Shown in pieces: positions 1 to 6,429 of a stretch of DNA of 14,162 nt. Each line of letters starts with the position of its first letter. The stretch's first letter is position 1. Both the position numbers and the translations under genes were made by a program. The DNA lies in the NCBI RefSeq assembly GCF_050337105.1, contig NZ_JAKJSQ010000083.1, positions 1 to 14,162 on the forward strand, given 5' to 3'. This DNA comes from Aliivibrio_A kagoshimensis. Its GTDB lineage: Bacteria; Pseudomonadota; Gammaproteobacteria; Enterobacterales; Vibrionaceae. Under the pieces are notes generated by a model. That model had not been told where the DNA came from, made no database searches, and saw only the letters and a program-made list of their open reading frames with translations.

Positions 1-78
1 GATATTTTGAGCGATAACTCAATTGATAAAAATGTCGAGCAAGTTATAAAAAAAATGCCAAGAGTAAGTTATAAATAA
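1..78 (+). CDS. C-terminal end of an unidentified protein (cut by window edge)
   Basis: Frame 1 is open from the first base to a TAA at 76-78 and encodes 25 residues, ending in MPRVSYK. The peptide is rich in Asp, Asn and Lys and shows no motif I recognise. Reasons to believe it: the frame is open to the window edge, it runs rightward, and a good rightward intrinsic terminator follows at 228-264 with no other rightward gene between. It would be convergent with the mepM-like gene. The fragment is so short that chance cannot be excluded and no function can be given. Confidence 0.4.
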   Translation, partial: DILSDNSIDKNVEQVIKKMPRVSYK

Positions 79-122
79 GATATTAAGATTTTGTAGAATA
101 AAAAGCGGTCAAATGCATGAGT

Positions 123-142
123 ATGTAACCAATTGGTTGCAT
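123..142. repeat. 20-bp near-perfect palindrome
   Basis: The centre AACCAATTGGTT (127-138) is a perfect 12-bp palindrome. It extends to 20 bp with one mismatched pair (T126/G139, which could wobble-pair in RNA). It lies between the left-edge gene and the rightward terminator. It could be a dimeric-regulator operator or a hairpin in a 3' untranslated region. I do not recognise a regulator family for it, and no promoter is obvious next to it. Confidence 0.4.
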
Positions 143-170
143 TTAATTGAAAGATAAAAAAGGTTCTACA

Positions 171-200
171 AGGTGGTGCATACTTCTCTAAGCACCACCT
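171..200 (+). other. 9-bp inverted repeat (RNA hairpin) in the 3' region
   Basis: AGGTGGTGC (171-179) and GCACCACCT (192-200) are exact reverse complements around a 12-nt loop. Neither strand has a T-tract directly after the stem, so it is not a standard terminator. On the minus strand a T6 run follows only after nine further bases. Read rightward, it lies just before the terminator hairpin at 228-256, so the two would form a two-stem RNA 3' end. Confidence 0.5.
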
Positions 201-227
201 AGCAGCAAGCAAAGGTGTCGTTGCACC

Positions 228-264
228 CGTGATATGGTCCCCCCGGCTATATCACGTTTTTTTT
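228..264 (+). terminator. Rho-independent terminator, rightward
   Basis: CGTGATAT (228-235) pairs with ATATCACG (249-256). The stem can extend inward through G236-U248, G237-C247 and U238-G246. The C-rich loop contains six consecutive C. Eight T follow at 257-264, and seven more at 268-274. This is a canonical intrinsic terminator for transcription arriving from the left edge. It has no T-tract on the minus strand, so it should not stop the convergent peptidase transcript. Confidence 0.85.
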
Positions 265-279
265 GCCTTTTTTTCACCT

Positions 280-1620
280 CTACAATTGAGCTCGTAATGA
301 ATCAACGACGGCATTCGCTCTCTCAGTGAATTCAGATCTATCCGCTTTAGGAACCGGTTCTGCATGGGGTAAAGGTACTTTCATCGAATCAACAGCACGG
401 CCATTTTTTATCAGCTCGTAATGCAGGTGCGGTCCTGTGGAGCGACCACTGTTACCCGATAACGCAATTTTCTGCCCTATTCTGATTTTGTCACCTTTAT
501 GCACTAATCTTTGACTCAAATGCAGATAACGCGCCATGTAGTCTCGACCATATTTAACCACCACATAGTTACCAGCTAAAGAGTGAAATTGTGATTTAAC
601 AACTACGCCATTCCCAGTGGCGAAAACAGATGTTCCAACAGGGGTGGCAAAGTCCGTTCCATTGTGTGGAGCGACTTTCCCTGTGATGGGGTGTAAACGG
701 TAGGGATTAAACTTTGAACTAATTCGATACTGTTTTTCAGTGGGAAATCGTTCAATCGCCCGATTGACACTTGCCCCTTTAACATCATAAAAGTGACCAT
801 CCTGATATTTAATCGCCGCCACCTCTTCATCTCTGCCTACGTAGAGTGCTGCACTGATCTCTCCCGCAGAGACCGCTTTCCCAGCAATAAACTCTTTGGT
901 TAACTCAATGGCAAAACGGTCACCATTGCGTGATTGCTTTCCAAAATCAAACGTCCACTGTAGCTCTTTGACTAATGATTGAATTTGATTAGGGCTCAAA
1001 CCAGCAGCGCGGGCAGAGTTATAAAAATTATTTCTTACTTGGCCGGTAAGTAATACCGGTCGCATTTCCCCCTGCTTCTCCAATGAACTGTATTTGTAAT
1101 GCGAGCCTGTCCACTTGTAGATGTGAGATATTTTGATACTGCGTTGAATAAGTAACTCAGATAACTTTCCCTTTTCCGATTGTTGCCATTCAATCTCTTG
1201 CCCGACCCTAATATTCGCCGCTGAATTATCCACAGCTAATAGGGCATACATATCAGCCATGGGTAATCCGTATTGTTGAAAAATAGCCCCCAGTGTCTCT
1301 CCTTTTGCAACAACATGGGTGTGAACAGGTTGAGTGTCTGCATCTAACTGTTCTGAAAGCGCATCATTAGGAGTAGAAAAGGCAGGATCTTCATTATCAA
1401 TAGCAACTCCCATCGGCTCACTATTTTTATCGGATAACAGTTGAAGCTTCGCTTCACTGAGCACTAACTGCTGTCGATGACTTATCTCGTTAGATTGTTG
1501 AATTGCACCTGGTAATCCGATTAATAAAGACAGTGTTAGAAGTGGCAACAGTAGAAATAAAAATTGGTAATGTTTAGCTAAGCGCCCAAAGGACGCGACA
1601 GCCGTTTTTAGTTGGTTCAT
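280..1620 (-). CDS. mepM: M23 family peptidoglycan DD-endopeptidase, MepM/Shy type
   Basis: Periplasmic zinc endopeptidase, 446 aa, predicted to cut peptide cross-links in murein so that new glycan can be inserted. Domains in order: a short cytoplasmic N-terminus and one membrane anchor (about 18-36), a LysM/OapA-like glycan-binding domain (about 100-146, with VAKGETLGAIF), a middle region typical of this family, and a C-terminal M23 domain. Predicted zinc ligands are H319 and D323 (HNGTD) and H400; H367 and H398 (HLH) fit the catalytic histidines. I chose the ATG at 1620, whose ATGA overlaps the znuA stop by 4 nt, over a TTG four codons upstream. The overlap implies translational coupling to znuA, and hence control by the Zur operator. 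In E. coli the homologue also neighbours znuA, and V. cholerae has a Zur-controlled relative, ShyB. Whether this gene is the orthologue of MepM, ShyB or another Shy protein cannot be settled here. Confidence 0.92.
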   Translation of the reverse strand: MNQLKTAVASFGRLAKHYQFLFLLLPLLTLSLLIGLPGAIQQSNEISHRQQLVLSEAKLQLLSDKNSEPMGVAIDNEDPAFSTPNDALSEQLDADTQPVHTHVVAKGETLGAIFQQYGLPMADMYALLAVDNSAANIRVGQEIEWQQSEKGKLSELLIQRSIKISHIYKWTGSHYKYSSLEKQGEMRPVLLTGQVRNNFYNSARAAGLSPNQIQSLVKELQWTFDFGKQSRNGDRFAIELTKEFIAGKAVSAGEISAALYVGRDEEVAAIKYQDGHFYDVKGASVNRAIERFPTEKQYRISSKFNPYRLHPITGKVAPHNGTDFATPVGTSVFATGNGVVVKSQFHSLAGNYVVVKYGRDYMARYLHLSQRLVHKGDKIRIGQKIALSGNSGRSTGPHLHYELIKNGRAVDSMKVPLPHAEPVPKADRSEFTERANAVVDSLRAQL

Positions 1621-2516
1621 TTGGTTAAACAACGCTCAAATTCTCGACCTAATCCACTAATAAATTCAGCGTAAGCACCTGGCTTTTCTTCTACTTCTGT
1701 TGCCAAAGGATCCAGTTTCCCTCTACCAACATCGGTTCCTCTAGTCACCGACTCTATAACCGATGGGTTGAACTGAGGTTCAGAAAAAACACAATATACG
1801 TTATCCGCTTTTAATTTATTACGAATCCCAATCAGTGTTTTAGCGCCAGGCTTTCGATCTGGGCTAACGGTGAAGTGACCTAGATTGTTAAGACCGAACG
1901 TCTCTTCAAAATAGCCATATGCGTCATGAAATACAAAATAACCGTGTCCTTGAATAGCGGCTAAATCTGCTGTTATCTGTTCAATTGCATTATCGACACT
2001 GACTTGGAAGCGGCTAAGATTAGACTGATATTCACTGCGGTGCAATGGATCTAATTGAATCAATTTATCGGTTATCTTTTTTGCGACAGCTTTTACTTGA
2101 TAGGGGCCTAACCAAAAGTGTGGGTCTAACCCGTGGTGATCATGACCATGGTGGTCGTGCCCCTCCTCATCATGTCCTGTTTGATATGATCGAAAATCAA
2201 TCGAACTAAGCTGGCTTAGTGTCAGTATATTGGTTTTGTCTTCTAATACTTTTTCCAGAAAAGGTTCAAGGTCATCACCAAACCAAATAACAAGATCAGC
2301 ACGCTTAATACGCTTAATATCCGACGGCCTTAACGCATAGTCGTGCGGTGAAGCGCCAGCTGAGATGATATAGGATGAATCTGCTACACCAGCTGTTATC
2401 TCTTGGGTAATTAAATGGATCGGTTTTACAGAGGTCACAACGTTGATTGCGACACTTTGATGAGCAAACAAGAGCAGAGCCGTTGTCCATAGTAACTTGA
2501 TACTAGTTTTTTTCAT
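1617..2516 (-). CDS. znuA: Periplasmic zinc-binding protein of the ZnuABC importer
   Basis: Solute-binding protein (cluster A-I family) that captures Zn2+ in the periplasm and delivers it to ZnuBC; 299 aa. A signal peptide occupies about residues 1-23 (LLWTTALLLFAHQSVA, cut before INVV). Likely zinc ligands are H58 (SPHDY), H133 (DPHFW) and H197 (FHDAY). The charged loop HDEEGHDHHGHDHH (115-128) is the His-rich flexible loop of ZnuA, fairly short here. C242 and C297 fit the C-terminal disulfide known in E. coli ZnuA. I chose the ATG at 2516 over a TTG two codons upstream because a GAG Shine-Dalgarno element lies 6 nt before the ATG and the signal peptide then starts normally with MKK. It is divergent from znuC across the Zur box and is followed by the coupled endopeptidase gene. 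Confidence 0.97.
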   Translation of the reverse strand: MKKTSIKLLWTTALLLFAHQSVAINVVTSVKPIHLITQEITAGVADSSYIISAGASPHDYALRPSDIKRIKRADLVIWFGDDLEPFLEKVLEDKTNILTLSQLSSIDFRSYQTGHDEEGHDHHGHDHHGLDPHFWLGPYQVKAVAKKITDKLIQLDPLHRSEYQSNLSRFQVSVDNAIEQITADLAAIQGHGYFVFHDAYGYFEETFGLNNLGHFTVSPDRKPGAKTLIGIRNKLKADNVYCVFSEPQFNPSVIESVTRGTDVGRGKLDPLATEVEEKPGAYAEFISGLGREFERCLTK

Positions 2517-2548
2517 TTTCAACTCAGAAATAATGGCTATCGATATGG

Positions 2549-2571
2549 TAAATGTTATATTATAACAATTG
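2549..2571. promoter_or_regulatory. Zur operator between znuA and znuC
   Basis: The core TGTTATATTATAACA (2553-2567) is a perfect 7+1+7 palindrome and matches the known enterobacterial Zur box core TGTTATANTATAACA. The flanking bases also match the longer 23-bp consensus at most positions. It is centred at 2560 in the only gap between the two divergent zinc operons, so Zn-loaded Zur bound here should repress both. A separate perfect palindrome, ATTTGCAAAT, lies beside it at 2574-2583. Confidence 0.93.
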
Positions 2572-2586
2572 GTATTTGCAAATGAA
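2559..2586 (-). promoter_or_regulatory. Candidate znuA promoter overlapping the Zur box
   Basis: On the minus strand there is a perfect -10 TATAAT (plus-strand 2559-2564) inside the Zur operator. A weak -35, TTCATT (2581-2586), lies 16 bp upstream of it. The overlap fits repression by occlusion. A rightward promoter for znuC must also lie in this gap. The AT-rich core offers -10-like hexamers in that direction but no convincing -35, so I do not place it. Confidence 0.5.
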
Positions 2587-2597
2587 TATTACTAAAC

Positions 2598-3362
2598 ATG
2601 CAAAATTTAATTGAACTAAAGAATATCGGTGTCCGTTTTGGCGATAAAGAGGTATTACACTCCATCTCTTTGACGCTATGCAGAAAGAAAATCACCACTG
2701 TAATTGGACCTAATGGCGCTGGTAAGTCGACATTAGTTAAGACCCTCCTAGGACTGCAAAAGCCCACCTCTGGGGAGTTAATACGTGCCGATAATCTGCG
2801 GATTGGTTATGTTCCACAAAAATTAGTACTTAACGACTCGCTCCCTTTAAACGTTGATTATTTTTTGAAAATGGCGGGTAAATACAGCAGGCAAGAACGT
2901 TTTGATGCATTGAAGTTAGTGCAAGCTGAACACCTTCAAAGCTCCAATATGCACAGTCTGTCTGGTGGAGAAAATCAACGAGTTCTGCTAGCAAGAGCGC
3001 TCCTGCAACGCCCTGATTTGTTGGTTTTAGATGAACCAGCTCAAGGGGTTGATGTTCAAGGCCAAATTGGCTTATACAGTTTGATTGAATCGTTAAGGAA
3101 TCGATTTAATTGTGCCATTTTTATGGTCTCTCATGATCTTCATTTAGTCATGGCAAAAACTGATGAAGTGATCTGCCTTCAACAGCACATCTGTTGTTCA
3201 GGAGCTCCTGAATCTATTTCCAAACACCCATCTTATATCGAACTGTTTGGGCCTAATGAGCAGCAACTAGCCTTTTATCACCATAATCACCAGCATGAAC
3301 ACGATCTCTCTGGTAGCCCTGTCGAGCACTCTTGTCATCATAAAGGTCATCACCATGATTGA
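2598..3362 (+). CDS. znuC: Zinc ABC transporter ATP-binding subunit
   Basis: Cytoplasmic ATPase that powers zinc import through ZnuB; 254 aa. Visible ABC motifs: Walker A GPNGAGKS (37-44), Q-loop around YVPQK (71-75), signature LSGGENQR (121-128), Walker B LLVLDEP (141-147) and the H-loop H179 (SHD). The C-terminal tail after about residue 227 is strikingly His-rich in two clusters (YHHNHQHEH, and CHHKGHHHD at the very end). E. coli ZnuC also ends in a His-containing tail, so this is probably a zinc-sensing or metal-buffering extension. No good Shine-Dalgarno sequence precedes the ATG; the region is AT-rich (AATATTACTAAAC). The end overlaps znuB by 8 nt. Confidence 0.97.
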   Translation: MQNLIELKNIGVRFGDKEVLHSISLTLCRKKITTVIGPNGAGKSTLVKTLLGLQKPTSGELIRADNLRIGYVPQKLVLNDSLPLNVDYFLKMAGKYSRQERFDALKLVQAEHLQSSNMHSLSGGENQRVLLARALLQRPDLLVLDEPAQGVDVQGQIGLYSLIESLRNRFNCAIFMVSHDLHLVMAKTDEVICLQQHICCSGAPESISKHPSYIELFGPNEQQLAFYHHNHQHEHDLSGSPVEHSCHHKGHHHD

Positions 3363-4140
3363 GTTTTTATTACCTGCGTTTTTATCTGGAATAGGTATCG
3401 CCCTACTCGCAGGTCCCCTAGGATCTTTTGTAGTGTGGCGAAAAATGGCCTATTTCGGAGATACGTTAGCGCACGCTTCTCTACTTGGCTTATCCTTAGG
3501 TTTCTTATTTGATATCAATCTCAATTTAGCTTTAATTGTGTGCTGTATCGCCATTGCTTTGATTCTCGTTGCCTTGCAACGCCAGAAGCTAGTCGCGACG
3601 GATACACTACTTGGTATTCTTGCACATAGTTCTCTCTCTCTCGGGTTAGTTGCCGTCAGCTTTTTAGACAATGTTCGAGTCGATTTAATGTCCTATCTGT
3701 TTGGTGATCTTCTTGCCGTAAACACCACAGATTTACTCTATATCTATTCAGGGGTATTGGTCGTTTTAGGATTATTACTCTTTATTTGGCGCCCACTACT
3801 TTCTTCAACCGTCAATGAAGAGTTGGCGCACGTTGAGGGGGTAAATGTGGGATTAATGCGGCTATTACTCATGTTAATGGTCGGTTTGGTTATTGCTATC
3901 TCGATGAAATTTGTCGGCGCTTTGATCATCACTTCTCTGTTGATTATTCCTGCGGCTACGGCTCGACGTTTTGCCTCTAGCCCTGAACAGATGGCCTACA
4001 TTGCCTCGATCATCGGTTGTATCTCGGTCACTATGGGTTTGGCGCTATCTTGGAACTTCGATACCCCAGCAGGCCCTTCTGTCGTAGTAAGTAGTGCATT
4101 TCTCTTTATGCTAAGCCAAGCGAAAACGCTTAAGCAATAA
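3355..4140 (+). CDS. znuB: Zinc ABC transporter membrane permease
   Basis: Inner-membrane channel subunit that moves Zn2+ received from ZnuA into the cytoplasm using ZnuC; 261 aa, the same length as E. coli ZnuB. The protein is almost wholly hydrophobic helices, as expected for an ABC-3 family permease. It opens with MIEFLLPAFLSGIGIALLAG, followed by the conserved GDTLAHASLLG segment. I chose the ATG at 3355, inside the last codons of znuC, because the AAGG at 3343-3346 sits 8 nt upstream and the length then matches the family. An in-frame ATG at 3295 would add 20 residues lying wholly within znuC. The 8-nt overlap suggests coupled translation of the two subunits. A bidirectional terminator follows at 4156. 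Confidence 0.96.
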   Translation: MIEFLLPAFLSGIGIALLAGPLGSFVVWRKMAYFGDTLAHASLLGLSLGFLFDINLNLALIVCCIAIALILVALQRQKLVATDTLLGILAHSSLSLGLVAVSFLDNVRVDLMSYLFGDLLAVNTTDLLYIYSGVLVVLGLLLFIWRPLLSSTVNEELAHVEGVNVGLMRLLLMLMVGLVIAISMKFVGALIITSLLIIPAATARRFASSPEQMAYIASIIGCISVTMGLALSWNFDTPAGPSVVVSSAFLFMLSQAKTLKQ

Positions 4141-4155
4141 GGCACATTAATTGAT

Positions 4156-4190
4156 AAAAAAGCCGAGCTAATTTTCATTAACTCGGCTTT
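4156..4190. terminator. Bidirectional intrinsic terminator between znuB and sucD
   Basis: AAAGCCGAG (4159-4167) pairs with CTCGGCTTT (4182-4190). The stem continues past a one-base mismatch as TAAT/ATTA, with a TTTC tetraloop at 4173-4176. Leftward, toward the znu genes, the stem is followed by six T, ending the sucCD message efficiently. Rightward the tract is only TTT, so it is a weaker stop for znuCB. Confidence 0.9.
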
Positions 4191-4220
4191 ATCGTGGTTA
4201 ATATTGATTAAGCGTAGTGC

Positions 4221-5093
4221 TTACCAACCAGTAATCTCACGAAGACCTTTACCAATGTCAGCAAGGCTCTTAACTGTTTTAACACCTGCAGCTTCTAATG
4301 CCGCAAATTTATCTTCTGCAGTACCTTTACCACCAGAGATAATTGCACCAGCATGACCCATGCGCTTACCTGGAGGAGCAGTAACACCCGCAATGTAAGA
4401 AACCACTGGTTTCGTTACATTTGCTTTAATGTATTCAGCCGCTTCTTCTTCAGCCGTTCCGCCAATCTCACCGATCATCACGATAGCTTCAGTTGCTGGA
4501 TCTTTTTCGAACATATCTAAGATATCGATAAAGTTAGAGCCAGGAATTGGATCACCACCAATACCAACACAAGTAGACTGACCAAAACCTTCATCCGTGG
4601 TCTGCTTAACCGCTTCATAAGTCAGGGTTCCAGAGCGTGAAACAATACCCACTTTACCTGCTTTATGGATGTGACCAGGCATGATACCAATCTTACACTG
4701 ATCAGGAGTGATAACACCTGGGCAGTTTGGACCAATCATACGCACACCAGACTCGTCTAGACGAACTTTAACGTCTAACATATCTAGCGTTGGGATGCCT
4801 TCAGTGATGGTAATGATGATCTGAATACCAGCATCAATCGCTTCAAGAATGGCATCTTTACAAAATGCTGCAGGTACGTAGATTACCGTTGCTGTTGCGC
4901 CAGTTTTCTCTACGGCTTCGCTTACTGTATTAAAGACAGGAAGACCAAGGTGTGTAGTACCGCCTTTACCTGGAGAAACACCACCGACCATTTGCGTTCC
5001 GTAATCGATCGCTTGCTCTGAGTGGAAAGTTCCTTGACCGCCAGTGAAACCCTGACAAATTACTTTTGTATCTTTATTGATTAATACAGACAT
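4221..5093 (-). CDS. sucD: Succinyl-CoA synthetase (ADP-forming) alpha subunit
   Basis: Alpha subunit of the TCA enzyme that converts succinyl-CoA, ADP and phosphate to succinate, CoA and ATP, working as alpha2beta2 with SucC; 290 aa. It has the N-terminal CoA-binding Rossmann fold (CQGFTGGQGT at 13-22, PGKGG at 41-45) and a C-terminal ligase domain. The phosphorylated active-site histidine is H247 in MGHAGAI, equivalent to E. coli His246 when counted without Met1. The start ATG shares one base with the sucC stop (TAATG), so translation is coupled and should give the 1:1 stoichiometry the enzyme needs. It is the last gene of the TCA cluster and is followed by a strong terminator. Confidence 0.98.
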   Translation of the reverse strand: MSVLINKDTKVICQGFTGGQGTFHSEQAIDYGTQMVGGVSPGKGGTTHLGLPVFNTVSEAVEKTGATATVIYVPAAFCKDAILEAIDAGIQIIITITEGIPTLDMLDVKVRLDESGVRMIGPNCPGVITPDQCKIGIMPGHIHKAGKVGIVSRSGTLTYEAVKQTTDEGFGQSTCVGIGGDPIPGSNFIDILDMFEKDPATEAIVMIGEIGGTAEEEAAEYIKANVTKPVVSYIAGVTAPPGKRMGHAGAIISGGKGTAEDKFAALEAAGVKTVKSLADIGKGLREITGW

Positions 5094-6259
5094 TATTTGC
5101 CCTCCGCAGCAGCAACAACTTTTTCAGCAGCTTCAGTTAGGGAAGTCGCAGCAATAATATTTAGACCACTTTCAGCCAGTTTCTTAGCACCAAGCTCTGC
5201 ATTGTTACCTTCAAGGCGAACCACAACAGGGACTTTAACGCCAACTTCAGCAATCGCACCGATAACACCTTCAGCAATCAAGTCACAACGTACAATGCCA
5301 CCGAAAATATTAACAAATACAGCTTTAACGTTATCATCAGAAAGGATGATCTTGAACGCTTCAGTAACACGCTCTTTCGTTGCACCGCCGCCAACATCAA
5401 GGAAGTTAGCAGGTTGGCCACCGTGAAGGTTCACGATATCCATGGTACCCATCGCCAGACCGGCACCGTTAACCATACAACCAATGTTTCCATCAAGTGC
5501 TACGTAGTTTAGTTCCCACTGTGCTGCATGTGCTTCACGCTCATCTTCTTGAGATGGATCGTGCATTTCACGTAGCTTAGGCTGACGGTACATTGCATTT
5601 GAATCAATGTTGATTTTTCCGTCAAGACAAACCAGTTTATCGTCACCCGTAATAACCAGCGGGTTAATCTCTAGTAGCGCCATATCGTACTGGGCAAACA
5701 TATCCGCTAGACCCATGAAGATCTTAGTGAATTGTTTGATTTGATCGCCTTTAAGACCAAGTTTGAATGCAAGCTCACGACCTTGGTAAGCTTGTGGGCC
5801 TACGAGTGGATCGATAGCCGCTTTATGAATCAGTTCAGGCGTCTCTTCTGCAACTTTTTCAATTTCAACACCGCCTTCTGTTGATGCCATGAATACGATA
5901 CGACGTGATCCACGGTCAACAACTGCACCAAGGTACAGTTCGTTAGCAATGCTTGATGCTTCTTCAACAAGAATTTTTGTTACTGGCTGACCAGCTGCAT
6001 CTGTTTGGTAAGTAACAAGGTTTTTACCTAGCCACTTTTGAGCAAACTCGCGAAGGCCTTCTTTAGTATCGTGTAGCTCAACGCCACCCGCTTTACCGCG
6101 TCCACCAGCGTGCACTTGACATTTGATAACCCACTTTTCGCCACCTATTTTGCTTGCAGCTTCTGCAGCTTCTTGTGGGGTGTCACATGCGTAACCTTCT
6201 GGTACTGGCAAACCGTACTCAGCAAAAAGCTGTTTTGCCTGATATTCATGCAGATTCAT
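5093..6259 (-). CDS. sucC: Succinyl-CoA synthetase (ADP-forming) beta subunit
   Basis: Beta subunit, which binds nucleotide and Mg2+ and forms the active enzyme with SucD; 388 aa, the same length as in E. coli. The N-terminal ATP-grasp fold runs to about residue 235, with K46 and GRGKAGGV (53-60) at the nucleotide site. N199 (EINP) and D213 (LDGK) match the E. coli Mg2+ ligands. The C-terminal ligase domain contains NIFGGIVRCD. A GGA element lies 9 nt before the ATG. The 170-nt gap upstream contains an intrinsic terminator and two smaller hairpins, so sucCD expression probably depends on readthrough from sucAB or on a local promoter that I could not place convincingly. Confidence 0.98.
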   Translation of the reverse strand: MNLHEYQAKQLFAEYGLPVPEGYACDTPQEAAEAASKIGGEKWVIKCQVHAGGRGKAGGVELHDTKEGLREFAQKWLGKNLVTYQTDAAGQPVTKILVEEASSIANELYLGAVVDRGSRRIVFMASTEGGVEIEKVAEETPELIHKAAIDPLVGPQAYQGRELAFKLGLKGDQIKQFTKIFMGLADMFAQYDMALLEINPLVITGDDKLVCLDGKINIDSNAMYRQPKLREMHDPSQEDEREAHAAQWELNYVALDGNIGCMVNGAGLAMGTMDIVNLHGGQPANFLDVGGGATKERVTEAFKIILSDDNVKAVFVNIFGGIVRCDLIAEGVIGAIAEVGVKVPVVVRLEGNNAELGAKKLAESGLNIIAATSLTEAAEKVVAAAEGK

Positions 6260-6281
6260 GATGTTCTATCCATTTATTTTT

Positions 6282-6298
6282 TTCCCATTTATAGGGAA
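6282..6298 (-). other. Small hairpin just upstream of the sucC ribosome binding site
   Basis: TTCCC and GGGAA form a 5-bp stem around a 7-nt loop. On the coding (minus) strand it is followed by an A-rich stretch, then the GGAT Shine-Dalgarno element and the sucC ATG. With no U-tract on that strand it is not a terminator. It could mark an mRNA 5' end or a processing site. Confidence 0.35.
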
Positions 6299-6311
6299 GA
6301 CTATATCCATA

Positions 6312-6329
6312 AGACTCTCTACGGAGTCT
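6312..6329 (-). other. Hairpin in the sucB-sucC gap
   Basis: AGACTC (6312-6317) and GAGTCT (6324-6329) are perfect reverse complements around a 6-nt loop. It lies between the sucB terminator and the sucC start. No T-tract follows on either strand. It could stabilise a processed sucCD 5' end or be part of a binding site for a regulator. Confidence 0.4.
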
Positions 6330-6390
6330 ATACTCATTCGGGCTTGAAACGTTGTTGCATTGGCGCATGTCTTTTCTATCTTTATAATAT

Positions 6391-6422
6391 TAAAAAGTCG
6401 GATGTCGTTATGACACCCGACT
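6391..6422 (-). terminator. Intrinsic terminator directly after sucB
   Basis: AGTCGG (6396-6401) pairs with CCGACT (6417-6422). After one mismatched pair, TGTC pairs with GACA around a 5-nt loop. On the minus strand the stem is followed by a T-tract (TTTTT, including the last stem base) and then AATATT. It begins 7 bp after the sucB stop codon. This divides the TCA cluster and implies that sucCD receives only part of the upstream transcription. Confidence 0.85.
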
Positions 6423-6429
6423 CCATCAA

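Noticed and set aside
113..157. 14-codon frame starting ATG CAT GAG near the left edge
   Set aside because: No Shine-Dalgarno element, very short, and it overlaps the 20-bp palindrome; nothing supports translation.
171..200. Hairpin considered as a leftward terminator for the endopeptidase gene
   Set aside because: The T6 run lies nine bases beyond the stem on that strand, too far for a normal intrinsic terminator. How the leftward zinc operon ends is left open.
2582..2614. 10-codon frame overlapping the znuC start
   Set aside because: Out of frame with znuC, no ribosome binding site, and probably a chance product of AT-rich leader DNA.
6282..6298. TTCCC/GGGAA hairpin considered as a terminator
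   Set aside because: The T-tract is on the wrong side for the plus strand, and on the minus strand the hairpin is followed by A-rich sequence.
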